Assembly (NCBI GenBank): GCA_003525525.1
Contig: DQED01000247.1
Coordinates: 252-7,268 of the forward strand
Reading direction: 5' to 3'
Length of the DNA: 7,017 nt
Source of the DNA: Desulfovibrio sp.
GTDB taxonomy: Bacteria > Desulfobacterota > Desulfovibrionia > Desulfovibrionales > Desulfovibrionaceae
In this document: positions 1 to 5,135 of the stretch, piece after piece
How the letters are laid out: each line of letters begins with the position of its first letter
Numbering within the stretch: position 1 is the stretch's first letter
The notes under the pieces: model-generated
What the model was told of the DNA's origin: nothing
The model's database searches: none
The model's input: only the letters and a program-made list of their open reading frames with translations
Position numbers and translations under genes: made by a program

Positions 1-248
1 GCGAGCAGGCCGAGCATCGGCGCCAGGAGATCGGCCGGGTCGTTGCGCGTGGTGAAACGCGGCGCGAGGCGCAATCCGATGGCGAGGCCGAGGGGGAAGA
101 CGGCCAGGGCGAGGCCCGTGGCGGGCGTGTTGCCGCCGAAGGCCAGCAGCAGGTCGCGGGCGAGCAGACAGGCCATGGCCGCGCCGGCGAAGCCGAGTGC
201 CAGGGCGGCCGGCGTGGGCCGGCCCGTGGGGCAGGGGCAGTTTTTCAT
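1..248 (-). CDS. N-terminal fragment of a multi-pass membrane protein, spermidine-synthase-like family (partial)
   Basis: The frame is open from an ATG at 248 to the left edge, giving 82 visible residues with no stop. After a short Cys/Pro-rich start (MKNCPCPTGRP), two hydrophobic segments are visible at about residues 15-36 and 43-62, and a third begins near 74. The stretch ARDLLLAFGGN followed by a Gly/Leu-rich helix resembles the first two helices of membrane proteins fused to, or related to, spermidine/spermine synthase, which typically read 'LLxARELLxLFGGNELxxGLVLA'. That assignment is from recalled family pattern; the catalytic domain would lie outside the window. The ATG overlaps the stop of the upstream channel gene by four bases (ATGA), which suggests translational coupling and explains the lack of a clear Shine-Dalgarno. 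It is certain as a coding region and moderate as to family. Confidence 0.6.
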   Translation of the reverse strand, partial: MKNCPCPTGRPTPAALALGFAGAAMACLLARDLLLAFGGNTPATGLALAVFPLGLAIGLRLAPRFTTRNDPADLLAPMLGLL

Positions 249-1735
249 AAAAACAGTTTGCAAAAGCGGGCAAAGAGGTTGGTGGCTTCCGCCTCGGCTT
301 CGGGCGCGGCGGCGCTGCGGTTGGCGGCGGCGCGGGCGGCGAAGATCGCCCGCACCCGGTCGATGATTTCGGGATGGCGCGCGAGAACCATGCGGAAGCC
401 CTCGCGGTCCACTTCCAGGCAGCGCGTGTGTTCCACGGCCCGGATGTCGGCTTGGCGCGGTTCGCCCGTGAGGAGCGCCATTTCGCCGAAAATCTGCCCG
501 GCCGACAGCCGCGCCACTTCCTTGGCGCCGATGACGACCGCGACCTGCCCGGACAGGATGAAGCTCATGGTCGTGCCGCCCTCGCCCCTGGCCATGACGG
601 TCTGGCCGGGCGCGTACTGGCGCACCACCGAGGCGCGGGCCAGCATTGCCATGTCGGCGTCGGTCATGCCCGACAGCAGTTCCACGTCGGCCAGGGCGGC
701 GATGCCCTCGGGGCGGCCCCGTTCGGGGTCGGGCGCGTCCATGACCACGCGGCGGGTCGGGGCCGGGATCTCGATGTCGCGTTCCAGGAACTGGTACCAT
801 ACGCCTGAAAGCACGGCGTCGGCAGTGGCGAGGCGCCTGTCGAAGGCGTGCACGCCGAAGGCGGCCGAATACACGAGGCGGTCGGGCTGGATTTCGTGGA
901 GCCGGACCACGGGCGGCGGGTTCTTGGCCACGCCTTCGGCCCGGGAAAGGGCGGTTTGTATGGCCGATTTGACCTTCACCGGCGGCGCATCCAGGGGCGC
1001 GGGCACGTAGAGGATTTGGCGCACCTGGGGCGTGGGCCGGTTGAAGTTGACGAGCCGGTCCTTGGCCACGGCGTTGTTGGGCAAAAGGACTTCGTTGCTA
1101 TCGAGGGTCACGACCTTGGTGTAGCGCCAGGTGACTTCCGTCACCTTGCCCTCGACGTCGCCGGCGCGTATCCAGTCCCCTTCCTGGAAGGGTTTTTCCA
1201 CTTGCAGGAGCAGGCCGGAAAAAAGGCTGCCGATGGTGTCCTGCATGGACAGGCCGATCACTGCGGTGAGGATGGCCGAGGAGGTGAGCAGCGACCCGAT
1301 CTGGATGTCGGTGAGCTGGCGCAGCCCAAGGCCGATGGTCACGGCCAGGATGCAGAATTTGAGCAGGTCCTGGAGGATGTGCCGGCCCTGGCCGCCGATG
1401 GCGCGGGCGGACGCCAGCTTGCAATAGAGGTAGTCCACGGCCTGGCATGCGGCCAGGAAGCCCATGGCCAGGGCGGCGACGGTGAAGGCCGCCCTGGCCT
1501 GGGCGACGGTTTCTCCGGGCAGCGACGCCTCGAGCAGCCAGAGCAGGACGAGCCCAGACAGCCAGCGCAGCAGCCCGGCCAGGGAGCGGCTGAAGACGCC
1601 GCGGCGACGCAAGAACGAAAGCAGCGCGGCCACGGCGAGAAACGCGGCGGCGAAACCGGCCACCTTGGGGCCGACGTGGACGGCCTGGCGGCTGGCGTCG
1701 GCGAACATTTCGGGCAGTGCGGCGAGTTCGGGCAT
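245..1735 (-). CDS. MscS-superfamily ion channel with C-terminal cyclic-nucleotide-binding domain
   Basis: Inner-membrane channel of 496 residues. Hydrophobic segments lie near residues 25-42, 52-70, 82-104 and 122-141. They are followed by the pore helix and start of the beta domain at about 146-185 (AVIGLSMQDTIGSLFSGLL, then EKPFQEGDWI), the hallmark of MscS. The beta domain continues through LLPNNAV to about residue 235. A cyclic-nucleotide-binding domain occupies about 349-466; its phosphate-binding cassette reads FGEMALLTGEPRQADIRA, with the ligand-binding Arg at 427. MscS proteins with this domain form the bCNG group, where members tested elsewhere open on cAMP and respond poorly or not at all to membrane tension, so ligand gating is the likely mode here. 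I chose the ATG at 1735 because an AAGGAG lies 13 nt upstream. A longer form starting at 1762 (505 residues) has no Shine-Dalgarno, and the predicted promoter would start transcription at about that base. It is divergent from tatD and overlaps the downstream gene by ATGA. Confidence 0.93.
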   Translation of the reverse strand: MPELAALPEMFADASRQAVHVGPKVAGFAAAFLAVAALLSFLRRRGVFSRSLAGLLRWLSGLVLLWLLEASLPGETVAQARAAFTVAALAMGFLAACQAVDYLYCKLASARAIGGQGRHILQDLLKFCILAVTIGLGLRQLTDIQIGSLLTSSAILTAVIGLSMQDTIGSLFSGLLLQVEKPFQEGDWIRAGDVEGKVTEVTWRYTKVVTLDSNEVLLPNNAVAKDRLVNFNRPTPQVRQILYVPAPLDAPPVKVKSAIQTALSRAEGVAKNPPPVVRLHEIQPDRLVYSAAFGVHAFDRRLATADAVLSGVWYQFLERDIEIPAPTRRVVMDAPDPERGRPEGIAALADVELLSGMTDADMAMLARASVVRQYAPGQTVMARGEGGTTMSFILSGQVAVVIGAKEVARLSAGQIFGEMALLTGEPRQADIRAVEHTRCLEVDREGFRMVLARHPEIIDRVRAIFAARAAANRSAAAPEAEAEATNLFARFCKLFL

Positions 1736-1748
1736 GAAGGGGGTGTCG

Positions 1749-1754
1749 CTCCTT
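1749..1754 (-). promoter_or_regulatory. Ribosome binding site that favours the 1735 start of the channel gene
   Basis: AAGGAG on the minus strand, 13 nt before the ATG at 1735, which is at the long end of usable spacing. It falls inside the reading frame of the alternative ATG at 1762, which has no such site. It therefore supports the shorter protein, but not decisively. Confidence 0.45.
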
Positions 1755-1768
1755 GGCGGCATCCTGTG

Positions 1769-1797
1769 TTTCTACGTTGCCCCGGTCCCTGCGTCAA
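1769..1797 (-). promoter_or_regulatory. Candidate sigma70-type promoter for the channel gene
   Basis: On the minus strand, TTGACG (1797-1792) is separated by exactly 17 nt from TAGAAA (1774-1769). The boxes match the consensus at 5/6 and 4/6 positions. Transcription would begin at about 1762, giving a leader of about 27 nt if translation starts at 1735. The -35 and spacer lie within an inverted repeat (1776-1810). Confidence 0.5.
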
Positions 1798-1810
1798 CGC
1801 GGGGCCGAAC
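1776..1810. repeat. Inverted repeat in the divergent channel/tatD promoter region
   Basis: GCCCCG at 1779-1784 is complementary to CGGGGC at 1800-1805. The flanking GTT (1776-1778) and AAC (1808-1810) can also pair if two bases bulge. The centre contains GCGT-CA-ACGC (1791-1800), which covers the -35 box of the channel promoter. It could be an operator shared by the two divergent genes or simply GC-rich chance pairing. Confidence 0.3.
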
Positions 1811-1818
1811 AAGGAAGG
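1811..1818 (+). promoter_or_regulatory. Ribosome binding site of tatD
   Basis: AAGGAAGG ends 8 nt before a GTG at 1827. This fixes the tatD start at the GTG, even though the open frame extends much further upstream, antisense to the channel gene. Confidence 0.75.
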
Positions 1819-1826
1819 TTGTTACG

Positions 1827-2654
1827 GTGTCCAAGAAGAAATCACGTCCGCGTCCCGAGCCGGCGAGCCTCGGCCTGCCCTGTGCGGGCGTGGAGAGCCA
1901 TGCCCATCTGGACATGGGCGAATACGACGAAGAGGGCGTCGGCGCGGTGCTGGACCGCGCGGCGGCGGCGGGCGTCGCCCGTGTCGGCAACGTCTTTCTC
2001 GGCCCGGGGGCCTATCTGGCGCACCGGGCGCTTTTCGCCGATCGGCCGGAGGTGTTTTTTCTGCTCGGCGTGCATCCCTGCGACGCGGCCAAGGCGTCGC
2101 CCGGCGACGTGGCGGCCATGGCGGACGCGTTCGCCGCCGACGCGCGGCTGTGCGCGGTGGGGGAGATCGGCCTCGACTACTACTGGGACGCGACGACGGC
2201 CGCGGCGCAGCAGCGGCTATTGCGCGAGCAGCTCGTCCTGGCCAGGGAGCGCGGCGTGCCTGCGGTCATCCACAGCCGCGACGCGGCGGCCGACACCCTG
2301 GCCGTGCTCGACGACATGGGGTTTCGCGACCGCCCGCTGGTGTGGCACTGTTTCGGCGGCGGCGCGGACCTTGCGGCCGCGATTTTCTCGCGCGGCTGGA
2401 TGCTCTCCATTCCGGGGCCTGTGACCTATGCCAAAAACACGGACCTTGCCGCGGCAGTCGCGGCCATGGACCTCTCCCGCGTGCTGCTGGAGACGGATTC
2501 CCCGTATCTCGCGCCCGAGCCCTGGCGCGGCAAGCGCAACGAACCGGCTTTTTTGGCGTTCACCTGCCAGCGCGTAGCGGAACTCATGGACCGCGACCCG
2601 GCCGCGGTCTGGCGCGCGACCGGCGACAACGCGCGGCGCGTGTTCGGGCTGTAG
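1827..2654 (+). CDS. tatD: TatD-family metal-dependent hydrolase (putative DNase)
   Basis: A 275-residue cytoplasmic TIM-barrel hydrolase of about the usual family length (roughly 260). Family members hydrolyse DNA 3' ends in vitro and use two divalent metals. The ligands are all visible: H25 and H27 in ESHAHLD, E113 in GEIGLDYYWD, H149 in VIHSRD, H174 in WHCFGG and D224 in LLETDSPYLAP. The signature ends with RGKRNEP at 234-240. Two small deviations are an E instead of the usual D two residues before H25, and HCFGG instead of HCFSG; neither removes a ligand. The N-terminus has about a dozen extra basic residues (KKKSRPRP) ahead of the fold. The start is the GTG with AAGGAAGG 8 nt upstream. 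It stands 64-91 nt from the divergent channel gene, depending on that gene's start. TatD versus another TatD paralogue (YcfH or YjjV type) cannot be decided from sequence alone. Confidence 0.93.
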   Translation: MSKKKSRPRPEPASLGLPCAGVESHAHLDMGEYDEEGVGAVLDRAAAAGVARVGNVFLGPGAYLAHRALFADRPEVFFLLGVHPCDAAKASPGDVAAMADAFAADARLCAVGEIGLDYYWDATTAAAQQRLLREQLVLARERGVPAVIHSRDAAADTLAVLDDMGFRDRPLVWHCFGGGADLAAAIFSRGWMLSIPGPVTYAKNTDLAAAVAAMDLSRVLLETDSPYLAPEPWRGKRNEPAFLAFTCQRVAELMDRDPAAVWRATGDNARRVFGL

Positions 2655-2745
2655 GCGAAGGGCGCGGCGACGCCGTTGGCGAGCAGGTCGTCCCAGCCGA
2701 TGGCCTCGCCGCGTTCCGGCGCGGTCCGGAGATGACGCGCGTACG
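2655..2745 (-). pseudogene. Possible coding remnant in the tatD downstream spacer
   Basis: This spacer should be non-coding, yet the minus strand reads as a protein-like stretch (APERGEAIGWDDLLANGV, then AAPFAY). Nearly every third codon base is G or C, the second position is the least GC-rich and the first is intermediate, which is the codon signature of genes in high-GC genomes. The frame has no natural stop at the spacer end; it runs into the antisense of tatD and stops only at 2426. No Shine-Dalgarno supports a start; one ATG in frame is at 2803. I do not recognise the protein. It may be a decayed gene end or chance. Confidence 0.22.
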
Positions 2746-2763
2746 CCCCGCGCCGCCCGGCGG

Positions 2764-2792
2764 TTGCCCAAAATCCTGCCCGGGGGTAGTGT
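2764..2792 (+). promoter_or_regulatory. Weak candidate promoter for the 213-residue protein
   Basis: TTGCCC (2764-2769), a 17-nt spacer and TAGTGT (2787-2792) match the sigma70 consensus at 4/6 and 3/6 positions. The predicted leader is about 33 nt and includes the Shine-Dalgarno. Read-through from tatD is the alternative. Confidence 0.28.
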
Positions 2793-2831
2793 TTCGCGGC
2801 CATTGACCTGCAAACACGGGAGACGCACCCC

Positions 2832-3473
2832 ATGGCCCTACACATCACCACCCACGGCGACATCGACCAGATTATCGCGACCGCGCTGTCGCGGGAATTC
2901 GTGCGCAAGATCTACCGTCACTGCTGGGGCAAGAACAACACCCCCTACTTCGCCGGCAACTGCTTCCGGGGCGTGCTCTACTTCGACGAGCGCCTGGCCG
3001 GAAAATACGCCGAGGATCTCGGGCTCGCCTGGAACGGCTGGCTGTCCGCCCCCAAGTTTCACCACAGGACCGGGGCCTGCTACGAGCACGGCCTGACCCT
3101 GACCGTGGACGCGGGGGAAGGCGCGACCCGGCTCGGCGCCGCCGGGCTGGCCGTGGTCGAGGAGCGCCCGCGCCTGGGCGATTTTCTGGCCCGCATCGGC
3201 GAGGGCGAGGTGCTGTGCGTGCTCGGCGCTGTGGACAAGGGCGAGATGCAGTTCACCCTGCCCGATTTCTCCGGCCCCTTCGACCCGGAGAAACTGACCG
3301 TGCGGGTCGAACGCCTAAGCGACCTCTACTGCGAGGAGGCCGTGATCACGGGGCTCGCCTACGACGGGCGCACCCTGTCCATGGAAACCGGCCAGTCGCG
3401 CGGCAAGAACATGCTCGATCCGCTGCTTATCGACAGGGAGGGCAAGCTGCTCGACATGTACGACTTCGCCTGA
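2832..3473 (+). CDS. Hypothetical cytoplasmic protein, family not recognised
   Basis: A 213-residue protein that I cannot assign. The start is well supported by GGGAG at 2818-2822, 9 nt before the ATG. There is no signal peptide and no membrane segment, so a soluble cytoplasmic protein is expected. The N-terminal third is rich in aromatic and basic residues (REFVRKIYRHCWGKN, then TPYFAGNCF). The middle has a Gly/Ala/Val stretch at about 94-110. The C-terminal half is acidic, with a predicted beta-rich character (DLYCEEAVITGLAYDGRTL), and ends MYDFA. Five cysteines (31, 44, 83, 129, 167) are scattered and do not form an obvious metal site; H77-H78 with C83 is the only close cluster. Codon use matches the neighbours, so it does not look recently acquired. 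It stands alone: 177 nt after tatD and 112 nt before the receiver gene, which has its own promoter. Confidence 0.85.
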   Translation: MALHITTHGDIDQIIATALSREFVRKIYRHCWGKNNTPYFAGNCFRGVLYFDERLAGKYAEDLGLAWNGWLSAPKFHHRTGACYEHGLTLTVDAGEGATRLGAAGLAVVEERPRLGDFLARIGEGEVLCVLGAVDKGEMQFTLPDFSGPFDPEKLTVRVERLSDLYCEEAVITGLAYDGRTLSMETGQSRGKNMLDPLLIDREGKLLDMYDFA

Positions 3474-3484
3474 GTTCCGCCGCG

Positions 3485-3530
3485 GGCCGCAGTGGTGTCC
3501 CTTCGCCTTGACGCAAGGTGCCCTGCGGCC
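3485..3530. repeat. Nested inverted repeats covering the receiver-gene promoter
   Basis: GGCCGCAG (3485-3492) is perfectly complementary to CTGCGGCC (3523-3530), which abuts the -10 box. With one bulged T, four further pairs (two of them G-U) extend the stem. Inside lies CCTTG-ACG-CAAGG (3506-3518), a 5-bp inverted repeat centred on the -35 box. No T-run follows, so it is not a standard intrinsic terminator for the upstream gene. An operator is possible. Confidence 0.45.
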
Positions 3531-3536
3531 TATAGT
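3508..3536 (+). promoter_or_regulatory. Strong candidate sigma70-type promoter for the stand-alone receiver
   Basis: TTGACG (3508-3513), a 17-nt spacer and TATAGT (3531-3536) match the consensus at 5/6 positions in each box. Transcription would start near 3543, leaving a leader of about 43 nt before the GTG at 3586. This is the best promoter match in the window. Confidence 0.68.
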
Positions 3537-3585
3537 CGGATGACAAGTGGGATTTTCTCGCCGCGCAGGCAAGCCGGAGGACGCA

Positions 3586-3963
3586 GTGAAAACCGTACTG
3601 GTCGTTGACGACGATCCCAGCATCCGCGCGTTGATCCGGCTCTACCTCGAGGGCGGAGGGTATGCCGTGATCGAGGCCGGCGACGGTCGTCAGGCCATGA
3701 AGCGGTTTGCCGGGCAGTTGCCCGACCTCGTGGTGCTCGACATCTTCATGCCGGAAATGGACGGGCTGGAGGTGTTGCAGCAATTGCGCGAGGAGTGCCG
3801 GGCCTGCCGGGTGATGGCCATCTCCGGCGGCTCGGCCAAGGTCGGCATGGACCTGCTCGGCCATGCCACGATTTTCGGCGCGGATGACGTGCTGGAAAAG
3901 CCTTTCGACGCCCCGACCCTGCTGCGCAAGGTCACCGCCCTGATCGGAGCTCCCGAAGCCTGA
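3586..3963 (+). CDS. Stand-alone CheY-like response regulator receiver
   Basis: A 125-residue single receiver domain with no output domain, of the usual CheY length. The acidic pocket is D8-D9, the phosphoacceptor is D52 (VVLDIFMPEMDG), the switch hydroxyl is S80 (MAISGG), and the conserved Lys is K105 (LEKPF). The piece between S80 and K105 (GGSAKVGMDLLGHATIFGADDV) is of the kind common in free-standing receivers of Desulfovibrio-like bacteria, as I recall them. It should be phosphorylated by a kinase or HPt protein and pass the signal by protein contact or phosphotransfer. The start is a GTG preceded by GGAGG with 5-nt spacing. The open frame extends upstream to an ATG-less region with no better site. 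It has its own promoter inside inverted repeats and converges on a receiver-HPt gene, a plausible phosphotransfer partner. There are no flagellar or chemotaxis genes nearby, so a chemotaxis role cannot be claimed. Confidence 0.93.
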   Translation: MKTVLVVDDDPSIRALIRLYLEGGGYAVIEAGDGRQAMKRFAGQLPDLVVLDIFMPEMDGLEVLQQLREECRACRVMAISGGSAKVGMDLLGHATIFGADDVLEKPFDAPTLLRKVTALIGAPEA

Positions 3964-4016
3964 TTTCCCGCATCCCGGGAGCGCCCTCCGCCGCGCGCAG
4001 CGACCTCGAAGAAAGC

Positions 4017-4036
4017 GCCCGCGCCTTCGGGCGGGC
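4017..4036. terminator. Candidate bidirectional terminator hairpin between convergent receiver genes
   Basis: GCCCGC (4017-4022) pairs with GCGGGC (4031-4036), and CC/GG extend the stem across one bulged G to a TTC loop. On the plus strand the hairpin is followed by a loose T-rich run (CGTCCTTTTCCC). On the minus strand it is followed by GCTTTCTTCG. It sits in the 99-nt gap where the two genes converge, as expected for a shared terminator, but the T-runs are imperfect. Confidence 0.5.
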
Positions 4037-4062
4037 ATGTCGTCCTTTTCCCAGGAATTGCA

Positions 4063-4770
4063 CTAGGCGAACGCGCCGCGGGCCTGTTCAAGAAGCAGCG
4101 CCGCGAGGTCCAGGGCCGTCCGGGCCGCGGCGAAGTCGCGGTCCTCGCTCGCCGACTCCAGTTCCCGCGCCGCCTCCCCGAGTTCCCCGAAACCGTAGGA
4201 CAGGGCCGAGCCCTTGAGCTTGTGCCCCTGGCGGCGCGCCGTTTCCAGGTCGCCCGCGGCCAGGGCCCGGCGCGCGCTTTCCAGTGTGGCGTCGGCGGTG
4301 GAAAAAAAGATCGGCAGCAAGGGGCGCAACAGGTCCATGTCCGGGCCGAGGTCGGGGGACACGGCGGCCGGGGGCGCCGCTTCGCCCAGGTAGCGGGCCA
4401 CGGCTTCGAGAACCGCGCTTTTGCGCACGGGCTTGGTCAGAAAATCGGTGCAGCCGGCGGCGTCGCAGCGCACGCGGAACTCGTCCAAGGCATGGGCCGT
4501 GAGCACCAGGATGGGCACGGGCGTCCGGCCCTGGTGGCGTTCCATGTCGCGGATGGTCCGGCTGGCCTCGTAGCCGTCGAGCACGGGCATTTCCAGGTCC
4601 ATGAACACGAGGTCGTAGGCGATTGCGGCGAATTTCTCCACGGCCTCGCGGCCGTTGGCGGCGACCTCGACCTGGTAGGGGGCGTCGCAGAGAAAAAGCT
4701 GCATGAGCGTCAGATTGTCGGCGTTGTCGTCCACGAGCAGGATACGCGGCGGGGAAGAGGCAGCGGACAT
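4063..4770 (-). CDS. Receiver-HPt fusion protein (phosphorelay intermediate)
   Basis: A 235-residue soluble protein with two modules. The receiver (about 8-128) has acidic D14-D15, phosphoacceptor D58 (FMDLEMPVLDGYEA), switch T91 (LTAHAL) and K113 (FLTKPV). An Ala/Pro linker (130-143) leads to an HPt domain (about 145-232) whose phosphorylatable histidine is H183 in GHKLKGSALSYGF. The protein can therefore accept phosphate on Asp and on His, but it has neither a kinase ATPase domain nor a DNA-binding domain. Such modules usually occur at the C-terminus of hybrid kinases; as a free protein it would bridge a kinase and a final regulator. The ATG is preceded by a weak GGTGA, 6 nt upstream. It lies 65 nt after the DUF4911 gene on the same strand, so it may be in the M24-DUF4911 transcript; I saw no convincing promoter in that gap. 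It converges on the stand-alone receiver. Confidence 0.93.
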   Translation of the reverse strand: MSAASSPPRILLVDDNADNLTLMQLFLCDAPYQVEVAANGREAVEKFAAIAYDLVFMDLEMPVLDGYEASRTIRDMERHQGRTPVPILVLTAHALDEFRVRCDAAGCTDFLTKPVRKSAVLEAVARYLGEAAPPAAVSPDLGPDMDLLRPLLPIFFSTADATLESARRALAAGDLETARRQGHKLKGSALSYGFGELGEAARELESASEDRDFAAARTALDLAALLLEQARGAFA

Positions 4771-4835
4771 GGCGTGTCACCGGTTTTCTGGTTGCAGGCC
4801 GAAACAAGGTGGCCCGGACGACGCATTTCCGAACG

Positions 4836-5135
4836 CTAGTCGAGCGTGGCCTCGTTGGCAACCGGAAAAGGGCCGGGACGCAGGCACACCGCGACTTCCG
4901 GACACATCACGGCGAATTCGCGCACAAAGGCCTCGACTTGCGCCGCCGCCTCCGGCGCGTAGAGCAGGCGCACCACGGCGGCGAAGCGGTCCACCACCGT
5001 GGGCAGGGCCAGATTGTCCCGCGCCTCGAGCAGGAACTTGAGCAGGGCGACGTGCTGTGACGCCAGGCGCACGTACAGCCGCCCCGACGTCCGGGACGGC
5101 CTGTAGGGCGGCTGACGGCGCGGGCGTCGCCTCAC
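4836..5135 (-). CDS. DUF4911 domain protein
   Basis: A 99-residue protein whose core (about 20-75: LYVRLASQHVALLKFLLEARDNLA, then VVDRFAAVVRLLYAPE) matches the pattern I recall for DUF4911, a small family of unknown function found mainly in deltaproteobacteria. The N-terminus is Arg-rich (MRRRPRRQPP), and the C-terminus after about residue 78 is a Pro/Val tail. No catalytic motif is apparent and there is no membrane segment. The start is inferred: a GTG at 5135 overlaps the TGA of the M24 gene by four bases (GTGA), with no strong Shine-Dalgarno, which points to translational coupling. The frame stays open far upstream, antisense in part and through the M24 gene, but that portion is an out-of-frame reading of the peptidase and is Arg/Pro/Gly junk. 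The coupling suggests it functions with, or is dosed to, the peptidase, but no role is known. Confidence 0.85.
   Translation of the reverse strand: MRRRPRRQPPYRPSRTSGRLYVRLASQHVALLKFLLEARDNLALPTVVDRFAAVVRLLYAPEAAAQVEAFVREFAVMCPEVAVCLRPGPFPVANEATLD

Noticed and set aside
258..1010. A 250-codon plus-strand frame antisense to the channel's 3' half
   Set aside because: Its composition is Ser/Arg/Ala-rich with no recognisable domain, and the opposite strand encodes an unmistakable cNMP-binding domain.
848..2806. A 652-codon open frame on the plus strand
   Set aside because: It runs antisense to the channel gene and then out of frame through tatD. Its Gly/Arg-rich, low-complexity translation matches no family, and the overlapping genes have clear motifs. 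Long false frames are expected at this GC content.
2803..2808. TTGACC as a -35 box for the 213-residue protein gene
   Set aside because: A -10 at normal distance would fall at the start codon with no A/T-rich match there, so transcription would begin inside the gene.
3966..3980. TCCCG/CGGGA hairpin just after the receiver stop
   Set aside because: The stem is only 5 bp with no T-run; the hairpin at 4017-4036 is a better terminator candidate.
3427..4038. A 203-codon minus-strand frame over the stand-alone receiver
   Set aside because: It is antisense to a receiver with all catalytic residues, and its own translation is a mirror-like reading with no family resemblance.
4222..4839. A 205-codon plus-strand frame antisense to the receiver-HPt gene
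   Set aside because: The opposite strand carries both phosphorylation motifs; this frame shows only His/Gly/Arg-rich shadow sequence.
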